Positions 1-8,416 of a stretch of 21,527 nucleotides of DNA are shown here, piece after piece (the first letter of the stretch is position 1; each line of letters starts with the position of its first letter). The notes beneath the pieces were generated by a model. The model worked only from the letters and a program-made list of their open reading frames with translations. It was not told the origin of the DNA and did no database searches. The DNA is from an uncultured Burkholderiales bacterium (GTDB taxonomy: Bacteria; Pseudomonadota; Gammaproteobacteria; Burkholderiales; Thiobacillaceae), in the NCBI GenBank assembly GCA_937925755.1, contig CALAMX010000204.1:1-21527 (forward strand). Reading direction: 5' to 3'. Position numbers and translations under genes: made by a program.

Positions 1-489
1 CTGCCCGGTCAGTTCCAGGTAGTTGCGGATGTTGTCCTGAAAGTCATCGGGATAGACGAAATCCTTGCCGGTGTTGTAAGGCGGGTCGATATAGATGAGC
101 TTGACCTTGCCGGCGTAGCTCTTTTGCAGGAGCTTGAGTACCTCCAGGTTGTCGCCTTCGATTACCAGGTTCTGCGTGGTATCCCAGTTCACGCTTTCTT
201 CTGGGCAAGGGCGCAAGGTGCCCGTGCTGGGCGTGAGTGCCAGTTGCCGAGCGCGGCGCTTGCCATGCCAGTTGAGCCCGTACTTCTCGTCAGCGTCGGT
301 GACGGTGGCATCGCCCACCAGTTGCTTGAGCACATCCACGTTGACGGCGGGGCCGTTCTGGCCCTCGGTGATGATCTCTGGGAACAGTGCCTTTAGCTTT
401 TCGATGTTCTGTTTCACCAGGTCGGCGGAACGGGCTTCCTGGCTTTCTGCGTTGATCTTCTGCATGGGGTCTTGATCTTTCGATGTCAT
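1..489 (-). CDS. Type III-like site-specific DNA-methyltransferase (adenine), N-terminal part
   Basis: This is the first 163 residues of a DNA methyltransferase that runs off the left edge. The ATG at 489-487 lies one base after the DUF4391 stop codon, and the frame is open to position 1. Residues 135-141 read DPPYNTG, the catalytic motif IV of N6-adenine methyltransferases, followed by FVYPDDF. Just upstream is NLVIEGDNLEVLKLL, typical of the Mod subunit of type III restriction systems (beta class, with motif IV before the SAM-binding motif). By family it would transfer a methyl group from SAM to adenine in a short recognition site; target recognition lies in the missing part. As the sixth gene of the operon it probably marks self DNA for the helicase/ATPase/protease genes upstream. 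A res-type nuclease may follow outside the window, but this cannot be seen. The class is well supported; the specificity is unknown. Confidence 0.9.
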   Translation of the reverse strand, partial: MTSKDQDPMQKINAESQEARSADLVKQNIEKLKALFPEIITEGQNGPAVNVDVLKQLVGDATVTDADEKYGLNWHGKRRARQLALTPSTGTLRPCPEESVNWDTTQNLVIEGDNLEVLKLLQKSYAGKVKLIYIDPPYNTGKDFVYPDDFQDNIRNYLELTGQ

Positions 490-490
490 G

Positions 491-1264
491 TCAAAGCCGC
501 TTCAGGCAGGCTGTGAGTTGCGCTTCTACATGTTTCAAGCGCAGGTTCAGTTCCACCTGCCGGGCGATCTGTTTTTCTTTCTGCGCCTTGGCGCGCAGAT
601 GCGCCGCCTCGGCTTGCAGTTGCTGGCACTCGGCAAGCGCCTGCCGTCGCGCGGCAGCCTGCTCGGCGCCTTGCGCCAAGGTAAAGCGGCCCGTCAGCCG
701 GGCGGTAGCGAGCGCGGTGAGGGCGTCCATCCAGCCCTGATAGAGCGCATGGAGATGGGCGCTCGGTCGCCGGCTGATGCCAAGCGCGGCCAAGAAGCAC
801 TGCAATGCGTCGTCCGAGGGCGCGTCGTCCGGCAGGCTCACATGCACGACCTCGCCATCGAGCACCGTTTTGCCGGCCTCGTTCTGCGCCCAGCGTTTAT
901 GGGCCAGCGAAAGCGACAGCTTCGGCGCGGCCACGCCGATGAGCAACACCGGATGAGGCACGGCGCGGTGAATCAGCTCGATGAGGCGCGTCTGCTGTGC
1001 CGACGTGGTCCGCTCTTCCCGTAGGGTGACGACGAGGAGGGCAATTTCCAGATACTCGCGCTCGTCGTCCCGATACGCCGCTACACCGATGGTGTTGGCT
1101 TTGAGCGCGGCTACCCACTCGACCGCCTCGATCGCCTCGTTGATGAGGCGCCTGTCCGCCGCGGTGGGAGCGCCATGCTCCACCAGCATCTTTTTGGGCA
1201 CGCGTTGATCGACCCGGCAGCTTGCGGGCAAATCAAACGCGGCGATCAGTGCATCCAAATCCAT
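491..1264 (-). CDS. DUF4391 domain-containing protein
   Basis: This 257-residue protein resembles the DUF4391 family, which is commonly found beside type III-like Mod genes and SNF2-type helicases. The N-terminal 150 residues look like a compact alpha/beta domain (KKMLVEHG near residue 24; hydrophobic strands EIALLVVTL and PHPVLLIGV). Residues from about 190 to the end are rich in Ala, Glu, Gln, Lys and Arg with heptad-like spacing, suggesting a coiled coil. No catalytic motif is visible. The ATG lies two bases after the protease stop codon, and the methyltransferase begins one base after this gene's stop, so the three are translated as a unit. In this context it is probably an adaptor or accessory subunit of the methyltransferase or helicase; that is inference. 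The family assignment is from memory of the sequence pattern. Confidence 0.72.
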   Translation of the reverse strand: MDLDALIAAFDLPASCRVDQRVPKKMLVEHGAPTAADRRLINEAIEAVEWVAALKANTIGVAAYRDDEREYLEIALLVVTLREERTTSAQQTRLIELIHRAVPHPVLLIGVAAPKLSLSLAHKRWAQNEAGKTVLDGEVVHVSLPDDAPSDDALQCFLAALGISRRPSAHLHALYQGWMDALTALATARLTGRFTLAQGAEQAAARRQALAECQQLQAEAAHLRAKAQKEKQIARQVELNLRLKHVEAQLTACLKRL

Positions 1265-1266
1265 GA

Positions 1267-3618
1267 CTAGCTTTGCACCCTCACACGCGCACGGGCCTGG
1301 GCACGCTCTTGCAGCATGGCCTGCACTTGCGCGTAAAGCTGGGCGTTGGCCTGCGCACGGTCGGAGAGCACCACAGCCAGTGCGTAGGGTTCGGCCTCAT
1401 TGCGGTGTTCGTCTTGTGACCATGCGCTGTCTTGCCGGGTGACCACGACAAACACCTTGTCGCCCGGCCGCGATTGCCTGAACGTCCAGCGGGAGACTTG
1501 CAGCGTGCTGTTCTTGCGGGTGTCATTGGGCAGCCAGCGGCCATTGCCGTGTTCACCCATGCCTTGTTCCCGGTTGCGTTGGAAGGCTTGCGTCACTTCG
1601 TCCAGGTTGGCGGCCACCACTAGGGTGAACCAGAGCTTGGCGCGGCGATAGTCCAACCGGGTCGTGCGTACTTCGGGGCTGTAGGCCAGTGCCACCGTGA
1701 TTTCGCGGGCACGGCGCCCGTTGGCCCAAAAGCTGTCCGGCACGGGAAGCTCGAAGAAGTGGTGTTGGTCGGCGCCGATGCGTTCTTCCGCCAGCAAGGT
1801 CACCGTGTGGTCGAGCGAGCGGTAGAGTGCCGCATCGTCCACACGCCCATAACCGATGAGTTGCAGCAGCCGGTCACGCCCTTCGGGCCTGTTTCCGGGA
1901 CCGAGCAAGCTTTCGCAGGCTTCGGGCCAGCGGGCGTGCGCGCCAATCAGCGCCCGCAGCAGGTTCGGCGAGGCGTCGGACACGGCGGTCAACAGGCGCG
2001 CGGCTTTGTGCGCCACCTGCGGTGCGGCATAGCTGGTGCCGATGTCCTCCTTGAATGCTGGCCCCGAGGCGAACCCGCCGTTGAGCGACACGACCCCCAG
2101 CCCCGCATGACGAGGGCGGCTGGCTGTGCGCATCAAGGCGATGTTCCCCGCATGTTCCACCACATCCGGCTTGATTGCGCCGTTGATGGAGGGTCCGCGT
2201 CGCGTCAATGGGAAGGGCTGGTTCGCCCGCGCCAGGATGTGATCTTCAATGGTGTTGGGATGGTTTTGCGCGTCGCGCGTGGCCTCGAACAAGCTGATGC
2301 CGCCGACCGTGAGGGCGTTGAGCGCCGTGGCCGGGTCCAGCAGCCGGGCGTGCTCCTCGAACAAATAGTGGGGGTATTGCCCACGGGCATCTTGGGGGAG
2401 CTGGTTGAGCTGCAAGTTGCCCGCCGGCACCACGAACAACACACCCAGCTCGCGCGTAAGGCGATCCAGGGTATAGGCCAGCCCGCGGACATGCCGACCG
2501 TCGTACACCTTATTCAGGTCGCCATAGCTGAGATTGAATACTTTGCAACCGTACTGCCCGTGCAGGTCGCGCACGGCTTCCTCGACCGCCTTTTCGACGA
2601 ACTCCGTCTGATCCTGGCCGTCGTCTTCGAATACCTTGCCCGAAAACAGACGCAGTTGCGGGACAAATTGCCTTTGCTGGATGGCGCTTTGGACATCACC
2701 GTACAGGGCCAGTCCACCGACAAAGGTGCCATGCCAATGTGGATCGGTGTCGTTAGCGCTGCGATGCGGTTCCAGGTAGCCTTGCGCATCGCCGACGGCG
2801 TTGCCGAGCAGCGGATGCCCCGAGGTCAGGCCCGAGTCAAGGATGGCGATCGCTGGCGCATCTGCGGACGGCGGGTCGATGGTTGGGAACTGGTTGATGT
2901 CCGTGCGCAGCAGCTCCACCGCAACACCCAGCCGAGGGGGCAAATCCACCGTGCGAACGTCCCGGTGACGCAGGATCCGTTCGGCTTGTTGCCGGTCGCA
3001 GCGCACGCGAAACAGCACGAGCGATGGCTGCTGAAGATCGTCCAGCTTCTCGATGCCGAGCTCCTGCAGCCAGGCCAAGAAGGTGCGCACCATGGCCTGA
3101 CGCTTGTCTTGCCGCTCCTGAGGCCAGAGCTCGATATCGAGCGTGAACGGCGCTTGCGCGGGGAATCCACGCTCCCGCAGGGCGTTGCCCGTGCGGTCTT
3201 CTGGGGTCCAATGGTCGAAGTCTTCGATGGCGTAGAGCAGCTCCTTGCGCGTGACCTTGCCGTCGCGCGCCAGAGTGGCGAGGCGCTGCTCGAATTCGTT
3301 CATGCCTTCATCGGTGGCGAAGGCTAGCACGACGGCTTCGTCCTCCTGGCTGACGATTTCCACGCCGGGGATGGCGTCGAAAGCAGGGACGCTTTTGTCC
3401 CCGGCATGCAGCCGGATCTTCAGCAGTTTGCGGTTATCGAAGCCACCAATGTCGGCCTGGGCAGGATCGGTGAGGCGTGTCTTTGCAGCCTGGATCTTTT
3501 CCTCAAGCCGCGCGCCATGAGCACGTGGGTCTGGCGGCGTGAAACCGCCCCCGAACCTTCGCGGATGGCGAGCATTGATCGGTGCTTCCCGTTCCAGGCG
3601 CAGGTGTTCATAGGCCAT
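1267..3618 (-). CDS. S8 (subtilisin-like) serine peptidase of a defence operon
   Basis: This 783-residue protein has a full subtilase catalytic set: Asp261 in AILDSGL, His296 in HGTFVGG, the oxyanion Asn401 in VPAGN, and Ser529 in GTSYAAP. A domain of about 250 residues precedes the catalytic core. It includes two stretches (about 65-135 and 155-235) that could be inhibitor-like or substrate-binding folds. About 200 residues follow the core. There is no signal peptide, so it should act in the cytoplasm, unlike most subtilases. The ATG is preceded by a very purine-rich ribosome site (GGAGGGGGAGG). It sits directly after an AAA ATPase gene. S8 peptidase and AAA ATPase pairs are known to recur in bacterial defence islands, so the two may form an ATP-controlled protease whose target is unknown. 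Catalytic assignment is strong; the biological role is inferred. Confidence 0.9.
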   Translation of the reverse strand: MAYEHLRLEREAPINARHPRRFGGGFTPPDPRAHGARLEEKIQAAKTRLTDPAQADIGGFDNRKLLKIRLHAGDKSVPAFDAIPGVEIVSQEDEAVVLAFATDEGMNEFEQRLATLARDGKVTRKELLYAIEDFDHWTPEDRTGNALRERGFPAQAPFTLDIELWPQERQDKRQAMVRTFLAWLQELGIEKLDDLQQPSLVLFRVRCDRQQAERILRHRDVRTVDLPPRLGVAVELLRTDINQFPTIDPPSADAPAIAILDSGLTSGHPLLGNAVGDAQGYLEPHRSANDTDPHWHGTFVGGLALYGDVQSAIQQRQFVPQLRLFSGKVFEDDGQDQTEFVEKAVEEAVRDLHGQYGCKVFNLSYGDLNKVYDGRHVRGLAYTLDRLTRELGVLFVVPAGNLQLNQLPQDARGQYPHYLFEEHARLLDPATALNALTVGGISLFEATRDAQNHPNTIEDHILARANQPFPLTRRGPSINGAIKPDVVEHAGNIALMRTASRPRHAGLGVVSLNGGFASGPAFKEDIGTSYAAPQVAHKAARLLTAVSDASPNLLRALIGAHARWPEACESLLGPGNRPEGRDRLLQLIGYGRVDDAALYRSLDHTVTLLAEERIGADQHHFFELPVPDSFWANGRRAREITVALAYSPEVRTTRLDYRRAKLWFTLVVAANLDEVTQAFQRNREQGMGEHGNGRWLPNDTRKNSTLQVSRWTFRQSRPGDKVFVVVTRQDSAWSQDEHRNEAEPYALAVVLSDRAQANAQLYAQVQAMLQERAQARARVRVQS

Positions 3619-3635
3619 GCCTCCCCCTCCATCGT

Positions 3636-4622
3636 TCAGTTCTTATGCCGGTACTCGCGGGCCAACGCGGTATCCAGATGGCTTTTTTCCATGAACTCGC
3701 GGCCAGACAGGATCATTTCCTTGACCGCCCGCCGCAGCACGCGCTCGATGTCGGCGTGCGACATGCCCTTGAACAGCGATGCCACTTGCGCGTCATCGGC
3801 CTCGAAGTTGCGGCGAATGCCCGAAAGCTTGAGTAGGAGCAGGCGCTTGATCTGCTCCAGGTTCGGCATTTCGAAGCGCACGACTTCATCGAAGCGCCGC
3901 CACACAGCCTTGTCGAGCAAGGTTTCGTAGTTGGTCGTGGCAATCAGGATGCTCTCGCCTCGATAGCCGTCCATCATTTGCAGGACCGCGTTGACCGAGC
4001 GCTTGAGTTCACCATGATCGGCGCTGTCACCGCGATCTTTGGTGAGTGCATCGAACTCATCGAACAATGCGACCACGGGCTGTTGCGCAATGTAGTCGAA
4101 AACCTTGCGCAGATTGGCGGCCGTCTCCCCAAGAAACGATGAAATCACCGAGTCTAGGCGGACGACGACGAGCGGCATGGACAGGGCGTTGGCAATGACC
4201 TCAGCGGCCAAGGTCTTCCCGCACCCCGGAGGCCCGCAAAACAAGAGCTTCTGGGCCGGCTGCATGCCGTAGGCACGCAGAGTGTCGGCGCGGTTGTGTT
4301 CCATGAGGATTTCGTCCAGGGCCGACTGCGTCACATCGGACAGGATGATGTCTTTCTCTTCACGCACCACTGCGCGTTCTTCAAGCAAAGCAAGACCGTT
4401 GTCCTTGTTGGCCGGCAGGCTGGGAAGGCGATGTAGTTTGCGGATACCGTTCCCGCTGGTGGCATGCCCGCCGTAGAGCAGGCGCTCGAGGTCATTGGCA
4501 AGCAGGTGATGATTCTTTTCCCGCTCTTCCTTGATGACTGCCTCGGACGCCGTACGAAAGCCCGCAGCATCCCCTTGAACCCCAGACTTGATGAGTTGCC
4601 TCAGTAGTTTTCCGCTAGCCAT
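3636..4622 (-). CDS. AAA family ATPase paired with the S8 peptidase
   Basis: This is a 328-residue single-domain AAA ATPase. Walker A is GPPGCGKT at 130-137, Walker B is VVALFDEFDAL with Asp188-Glu189, and WRRFD near 241-245 supplies candidate arginine fingers. The fold resembles the classical AAA modules of FtsH, spastin and proteasomal ATPases. The first 100 residues are helical and charged and may bind a partner. I chose ATG 4622 because GGGGAGG sits a few bases upstream; a GTG at 4637, overlapping the helicase stop, would add five residues. The gap to the protease gene is 17 bp. In this family ATP hydrolysis remodels or unfolds partner proteins. Placement beside a cytoplasmic subtilase suggests it unfolds or presents substrates, or gates protease activity. 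The ATPase call is firm; the partnership is inferred from gene order. Confidence 0.9.
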   Translation of the reverse strand: MASGKLLRQLIKSGVQGDAAGFRTASEAVIKEEREKNHHLLANDLERLLYGGHATSGNGIRKLHRLPSLPANKDNGLALLEERAVVREEKDIILSDVTQSALDEILMEHNRADTLRAYGMQPAQKLLFCGPPGCGKTLAAEVIANALSMPLVVVRLDSVISSFLGETAANLRKVFDYIAQQPVVALFDEFDALTKDRGDSADHGELKRSVNAVLQMMDGYRGESILIATTNYETLLDKAVWRRFDEVVRFEMPNLEQIKRLLLLKLSGIRRNFEADDAQVASLFKGMSHADIERVLRRAVKEMILSGREFMEKSHLDTALAREYRHKN

Positions 4623-4633
4623 ACGCCCTCCCC

Positions 4634-7600
4634 TCACGCATCAGTTCGTTCGTTTTGCTCTTGCTGGGCGTATTTTGAAAGCACGACCAAAAACGCAAGC
4701 ACCTCGAAGTCATCGCCTCCCGGCATCTCGCCTTTCAGTGCATGGGTGCTACCCGGCGAAAACAGGCTGGCCACCGCACGCTCTTCGCTCTTACCGACGA
4801 TGGAGGCGATGGCCGCGGCGAGCAGCTTCTGCGCATGCCGCATGTCCTCGCCTTGCCGCGTGCGTTTGTCGAAGCGGGCGCAGGCATCCGCATCCGGCAG
4901 GTCGCATCCCCACGCCAGTCGCTTGAGGCGGTCGAGAATGTCCCTGGCTTGTGTGTACGGGAGAACGACGCTGCCGTTGTCACTCACTTGCACCAGGTAG
5001 TACGGTGCCAAGGGATAGTCGGATTGCCTGAGCTTGTCTGCCGCTTCACCCTCCGCACGCAGACAAAAGATCACCCCCGGCGGTATGTCGGCGTCACTGC
5101 TACTGGTGACCGCGTAAGCACCAAGCGGCAATCGTTCGAGCTTGTCCGGGTGGGCCCTTAAATACTGGGCCAGGTCGATGCGGAAGTCGGTGAGCGTCAA
5201 ATCCGTGATGGAAACGCCCGTGGACAGATCTTCCAGGTCAATGACCGTGTCTTGCAGCTTGAGCAGTTGCTTACGGCGGTATTCGAGATCATTCATCGAG
5301 TTGCCGGCTGCTTGCTCGATGAGGTTCTCTTCGCCGGTGGCGGAGATATCCAGCAATACCATGCGCCCACTGACGCGCTGTTCGAGGTTGATGTACTCCT
5401 CCAGCTCCATGTTGGGCCAGAAGTTGACGAGCTGGATGACCTCGTTTGGCGAACCGATGCGGTCGATCCGACCGAAGCGCTGGATGATGCGAACCGGGTT
5501 CCAGTGAATGTCGTAGTTGATCAGCCAATCACAGTCTTGCAGGTTCTGGCCTTCGGAAATGCAATCGGTGGCAATAAGCAGATCTAACTCGCCTTCGTGG
5601 GCCAACTCTGGCGGCCGCTCTTTGGACCGGGGAGCGAAGGCTGTGAGAATGGACCCCAGATCCTTGCGCAGCGCGGGGAGAGTTGTCTGGTTGCGGCCGG
5701 TGCCCGTGACCAACGCGGATTCGATGCCAAGCCGTTCCTTGGCCCAGGGTACAAGTTCCCGGTAAAGATACTCCGCCGTATCGGCAAAGGCGGTAAAGAC
5801 GATGATCTTGCGATTGCCGGGGTTTATGGGATTGCGACACTTGTGCGCAATCATCTCGCGCAATTCCGCGAGCTTGGCGTCGCGCGATGCGTCGACCTGC
5901 TTTGCAGCCGACAGAAGGGTGGCCAGTCGATTGCGGTCTTCGATTAGATCCTGCTTCCAGCGAATCAGATCGACATCGCTGAGAAGGACTTTGACCTTGC
6001 GCCCCACGAGCAAGGGTTCGAAAGCCGGATCGTCGATATCGACATCGGAGATATCCAGCTCCTCAATGTCCTCGGCGCGCGCCTCGATTCGCGCGAGCGT
6101 AGCCTCAACGTCCCGGAGCTGGCGCTCGACTGTGAGCGCAAAAGATGAAACTGCGCTTTCCATGCGCTTGAGCACGTTGACTCGCAATAGGTGGATCAGA
6201 CTCTCTTCGCGGTCCACCTGGCGGAAGAATCCTTCACCGCCTCGGACTTGCATGCTGTACTTGGCGTCGTAGGCGGCCTGCTTGTGGGGCAGGACGTAGC
6301 GCAAGGGAGCGTAGGCCGCGAGGTTGAGTCGCCGGATTTCTCGATTGATGTCGCGGACGCCGGGAAATTCTCCGGCGCGATCCACGTCGGCCTTGATGTT
6401 GATCGGCGATAGACGCACTGGGAAGCGCCCCGTCTCGCTGGTGCCGTAGTACTTCTCGATATGCCGGCGCGACCGGGCGATAGTCAGGTGGTCGAGCAAC
6501 GTGAAGTAGTCAAAGCCTAGCATCTCGATCAGTCGGGCCGGCGTCTTCTCCGCTTCGTCCAGGGTCAGCCAGCGGTTGAACTGCGTTTGCGCCTTGCGCG
6601 TGGTCGCTTCGATACTGGCGATGCCGTGCTCCGAGAGCGCGGTGTCGTCACCCTCGGTGACGAATGCGATCTGGTTGCGGAGGTCAGCGAGCCGGTTGTT
6701 GACCGGCGTGGCGGAGAGCATCAGCACCCGCGTCTTCACGCCCTCCTTGATGATCCGGCGCATCAGGCGGTCGTAACGGGACTCCTTGCCCTTATGCGTG
6801 GCCTTGTTGCGGAAGTTATGCGACTCGTCGATGACCACCAGGTCGTAGTTGCCCCAGTTCACGTGGGCAAGATCGATGTCGCCGGACAGGCCGCCATCGC
6901 GCGACAGGTCCGTGTGGTTAAGGATGTCGTAGTTGAAGCGGTCGGCGGCGAGAATGTTGCGCTTGTCATTGGCCTTGTAGAGTGCCCAGTTGTCACGCAA
7001 GCGCTTGGGCACGAGCACCAGCACACGGTCGTTGCGCAGCTCGTGGTACTTGATGATCGCCAGCGCCTCGAAGGTCTTTCCCAAGCCGACGCTGTCAGCG
7101 ATGATGCAGCCGCCGAAGCGGTTCAGCTTGTCGATGGCACCGACGACAGCATCGCGCTGGAACTTGAAAAGCTTCTTCCATACCACCGTGTTGCGGATGC
7201 CCGTCGCCGACTTGACGATGCGCTCTTCGTCGAGCCCTTCGCCACTGCCGCCGAAGAGGTGGAACAGAATGAGCGTGTACAGCGTCAAGGGATCTCGGTG
7301 CTCACCGATTTCCCGCAAGGTCTGAATAAAGGCGTCGCGGGCTTCCGGCTGCGTCTTGATCGAGGCCCATTGGTGATCGAACCAGGCAGCCAACTGCGCA
7401 GCCTCGGTGGTCGATTCGGAAGCCTGAATCAAGTTCAAGGGATTGCCCGGCGTCAGTCCCAGGCCTTCGGTGCTGAATGCAAACGAGCCAAGAACGACCT
7501 GCTCCGGCGTGGCGGACGGACCGCGCAGCACGGCCGCACCCTGCGGCACAGCCGCGAGCGCGCGCCGCAAGTCCACCTTGTCACAGATCCACCTCGCACA

Positions 7601-7855
7601 CTGGTTCGCCAACCAACGACTCTGCAACCGGTTCCGCGCCGCACGGTCACCCTCGCCGCCGAGTAAGGTCAGCCCATCATTTCCGGGAGGCAGGATCATC
7701 TGCACTCGATCAAGGACGCTCAAGGCCTCTCGCAACTCCGCGAAGGCAAACAGCGAGAACGCCGGCGTCACGCAATCAAGCTGATGGCCTCGTTTGAGAT
7801 GCGGACGCAGCAGATCGATCACCCGGTCCGCGCCAGTGTTTCGTATGAGCTTCAT
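4634..7855 (-). CDS. SNF2/superfamily 2 helicase with degenerate PLD-like N-terminus
   Basis: This is a 1073-residue helicase-related protein. Residues 1-160 resemble a phospholipase D-like module: GSFAFSTEGLGL near 123-134 looks like the GSxNxTxxG part of that fold, but a clear HxK motif is absent, so it is probably not a nuclease. The helicase core follows: Walker A in DSVGLGKT (254-261), DESHNFRN (343-350) as Walker B, and SATPVNN (381-387) as motif III. A C-terminal lobe has KIIVFTAFADTAEYL and, near 765-800, ATDCISEGQNLQ followed by QRFGRIDRIGS (motifs V and VI). The extended DESHNFRN box is seen in helicases of methylase-linked defence systems such as DISARM DrmD-like proteins. The start ATG overlaps the HTH gene stop by 4 bp. 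It probably translocates on DNA using ATP to sense or process foreign DNA. Confidence 0.9.
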   Translation of the reverse strand: MKLIRNTGADRVIDLLRPHLKRGHQLDCVTPAFSLFAFAELREALSVLDRVQMILPPGNDGLTLLGGEGDRAARNRLQSRWLANQCARWICDKVDLRRALAAVPQGAAVLRGPSATPEQVVLGSFAFSTEGLGLTPGNPLNLIQASESTTEAAQLAAWFDHQWASIKTQPEARDAFIQTLREIGEHRDPLTLYTLILFHLFGGSGEGLDEERIVKSATGIRNTVVWKKLFKFQRDAVVGAIDKLNRFGGCIIADSVGLGKTFEALAIIKYHELRNDRVLVLVPKRLRDNWALYKANDKRNILAADRFNYDILNHTDLSRDGGLSGDIDLAHVNWGNYDLVVIDESHNFRNKATHKGKESRYDRLMRRIIKEGVKTRVLMLSATPVNNRLADLRNQIAFVTEGDDTALSEHGIASIEATTRKAQTQFNRWLTLDEAEKTPARLIEMLGFDYFTLLDHLTIARSRRHIEKYYGTSETGRFPVRLSPINIKADVDRAGEFPGVRDINREIRRLNLAAYAPLRYVLPHKQAAYDAKYSMQVRGGEGFFRQVDREESLIHLLRVNVLKRMESAVSSFALTVERQLRDVEATLARIEARAEDIEELDISDVDIDDPAFEPLLVGRKVKVLLSDVDLIRWKQDLIEDRNRLATLLSAAKQVDASRDAKLAELREMIAHKCRNPINPGNRKIIVFTAFADTAEYLYRELVPWAKERLGIESALVTGTGRNQTTLPALRKDLGSILTAFAPRSKERPPELAHEGELDLLIATDCISEGQNLQDCDWLINYDIHWNPVRIIQRFGRIDRIGSPNEVIQLVNFWPNMELEEYINLEQRVSGRMVLLDISATGEENLIEQAAGNSMNDLEYRRKQLLKLQDTVIDLEDLSTGVSITDLTLTDFRIDLAQYLRAHPDKLERLPLGAYAVTSSSDADIPPGVIFCLRAEGEAADKLRQSDYPLAPYYLVQVSDNGSVVLPYTQARDILDRLKRLAWGCDLPDADACARFDKRTRQGEDMRHAQKLLAAAIASIVGKSEERAVASLFSPGSTHALKGEMPGGDDFEVLAFLVVLSKYAQQEQNERTDA

Positions 7856-8088
7856 GTTCTTCGGCCACCTTTGGACGGGAGAGGTGCGTCATGGCCGGGG
7901 CCCAAGGACGACTGTTCCCTGATCCAGCTCTCGATGTCAGCGCGTGAAAACCTCCACGTCCCTCCAACCTTGAAGGCGGGGATTTTCTTGGCAGCGGCCA
8001 ACCTGTAGATCGTTCTTTCAGTGACCTTCAGGTAGTCCGCGACCTGCTTGATGGTCAGGATCTCGCCCTCGGTGGCGCTTGCTGACAT
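7852..8088 (-). CDS. Excisionase/MerR-like helix-turn-helix DNA-binding protein
   Basis: This 78-residue protein belongs to the HTH_17/excisionase-type family. Residues 9-52 read as ILTIKQVADYL, then KVTERTIYRLAA, then KIPAFKVGGTWRFSRADIESW, which is the winged helix-turn-helix signature. The C-terminal tail is Gly/Pro/Arg rich. It is the first gene of the defence operon, and its stop overlaps the helicase start (ATGA). No integrase is present in the window, so a transcriptional role is more likely than excision. Repeated TCAAAT elements and a palindrome immediately upstream are natural candidate sites for autoregulation. The family call is strong; the regulatory role is inferred. Confidence 0.9.
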   Translation of the reverse strand: MSASATEGEILTIKQVADYLKVTERTIYRLAAAKKIPAFKVGGTWRFSRADIESWIREQSSLGPGHDAPLPSKGGRRT

Positions 8089-8095
8089 GGTGGTT

Positions 8096-8148
8096 GCAAA
8101 TCTGGATCAAATGGCGACAGGTTAGTACAGAATTTTCAAATCTCAAAT
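8096..8148 (-). promoter_or_regulatory. TCAAAT direct repeats in the defence operon leader (candidate operator)
   Basis: Three exact TCAAAT copies (8107-8112, 8136-8141, 8143-8148) and one GCAAAT (8096-8101) lie in 53 bases directly upstream of the HTH gene. In transcription direction they read ATTTGA. No consensus promoter stands out; TTGAGA and TTGAAA within the repeats are weak -35 candidates. Repeats of this kind would suit an autoregulator such as the adjacent excisionase-like protein. Binding is inference. Confidence 0.4.
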
Positions 8149-8152
8149 GACG

Positions 8153-8166
8153 AAGAGTCGACTCTT
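8153..8166. promoter_or_regulatory. Perfect 14-bp palindrome AAGAGTCGACTCTT
   Basis: The 14 bases equal their own reverse complement with no mismatch. They are followed at 8171-8176 by a run of six T on the plus strand and lie about 65 bp upstream of the HTH gene start. This could be a dimeric regulator site for the defence operon promoter. As an RNA hairpin it has no loop, so DNA-level recognition is likelier than termination. Confidence 0.4.
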
Positions 8167-8416
8167 GCAGTTTTTTAAGGAGATGGCTCGCAAAGTGAGC
8201 CCGTATGGAGCGGCGCGTGACGCCCCCTGGGGGCGAGAAGGAACGGGGGGATGCACCTCCTCGCGGCCGGCCCGTTTTCGGGTGATTCACATCGCGCGTG
8301 CGCCGAACCGAGAACCGGCCTACTACTCCCCTGCTGCCTCAAAAATCTCCGCGGCGTTCCTCAATTCGGTGGAGCACGCTTGTGTTTTCTACTGGACTCC
8401 TCCACCATCCCCAAAC

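Noticed and set aside
1759..3327. A 522-residue open frame on the plus strand
   Set aside because: It lies wholly opposite the S8 peptidase gene, whose catalytic motifs are intact. The frame has no family features and is an antisense shadow from GC-rich codon use.
6587..7666. A 359-residue open frame on the plus strand
   Set aside because: It is antisense to the helicase core, which has all its motifs. Composition is Val/Arg/Gly/Glu rich, as expected of a shadow frame.
8221..8235. Inverted repeat CGCCCCC/GGGGGCG
   Set aside because: One-base loop and no T-run; low-complexity GC sequence. Not supported as a terminator or operator.
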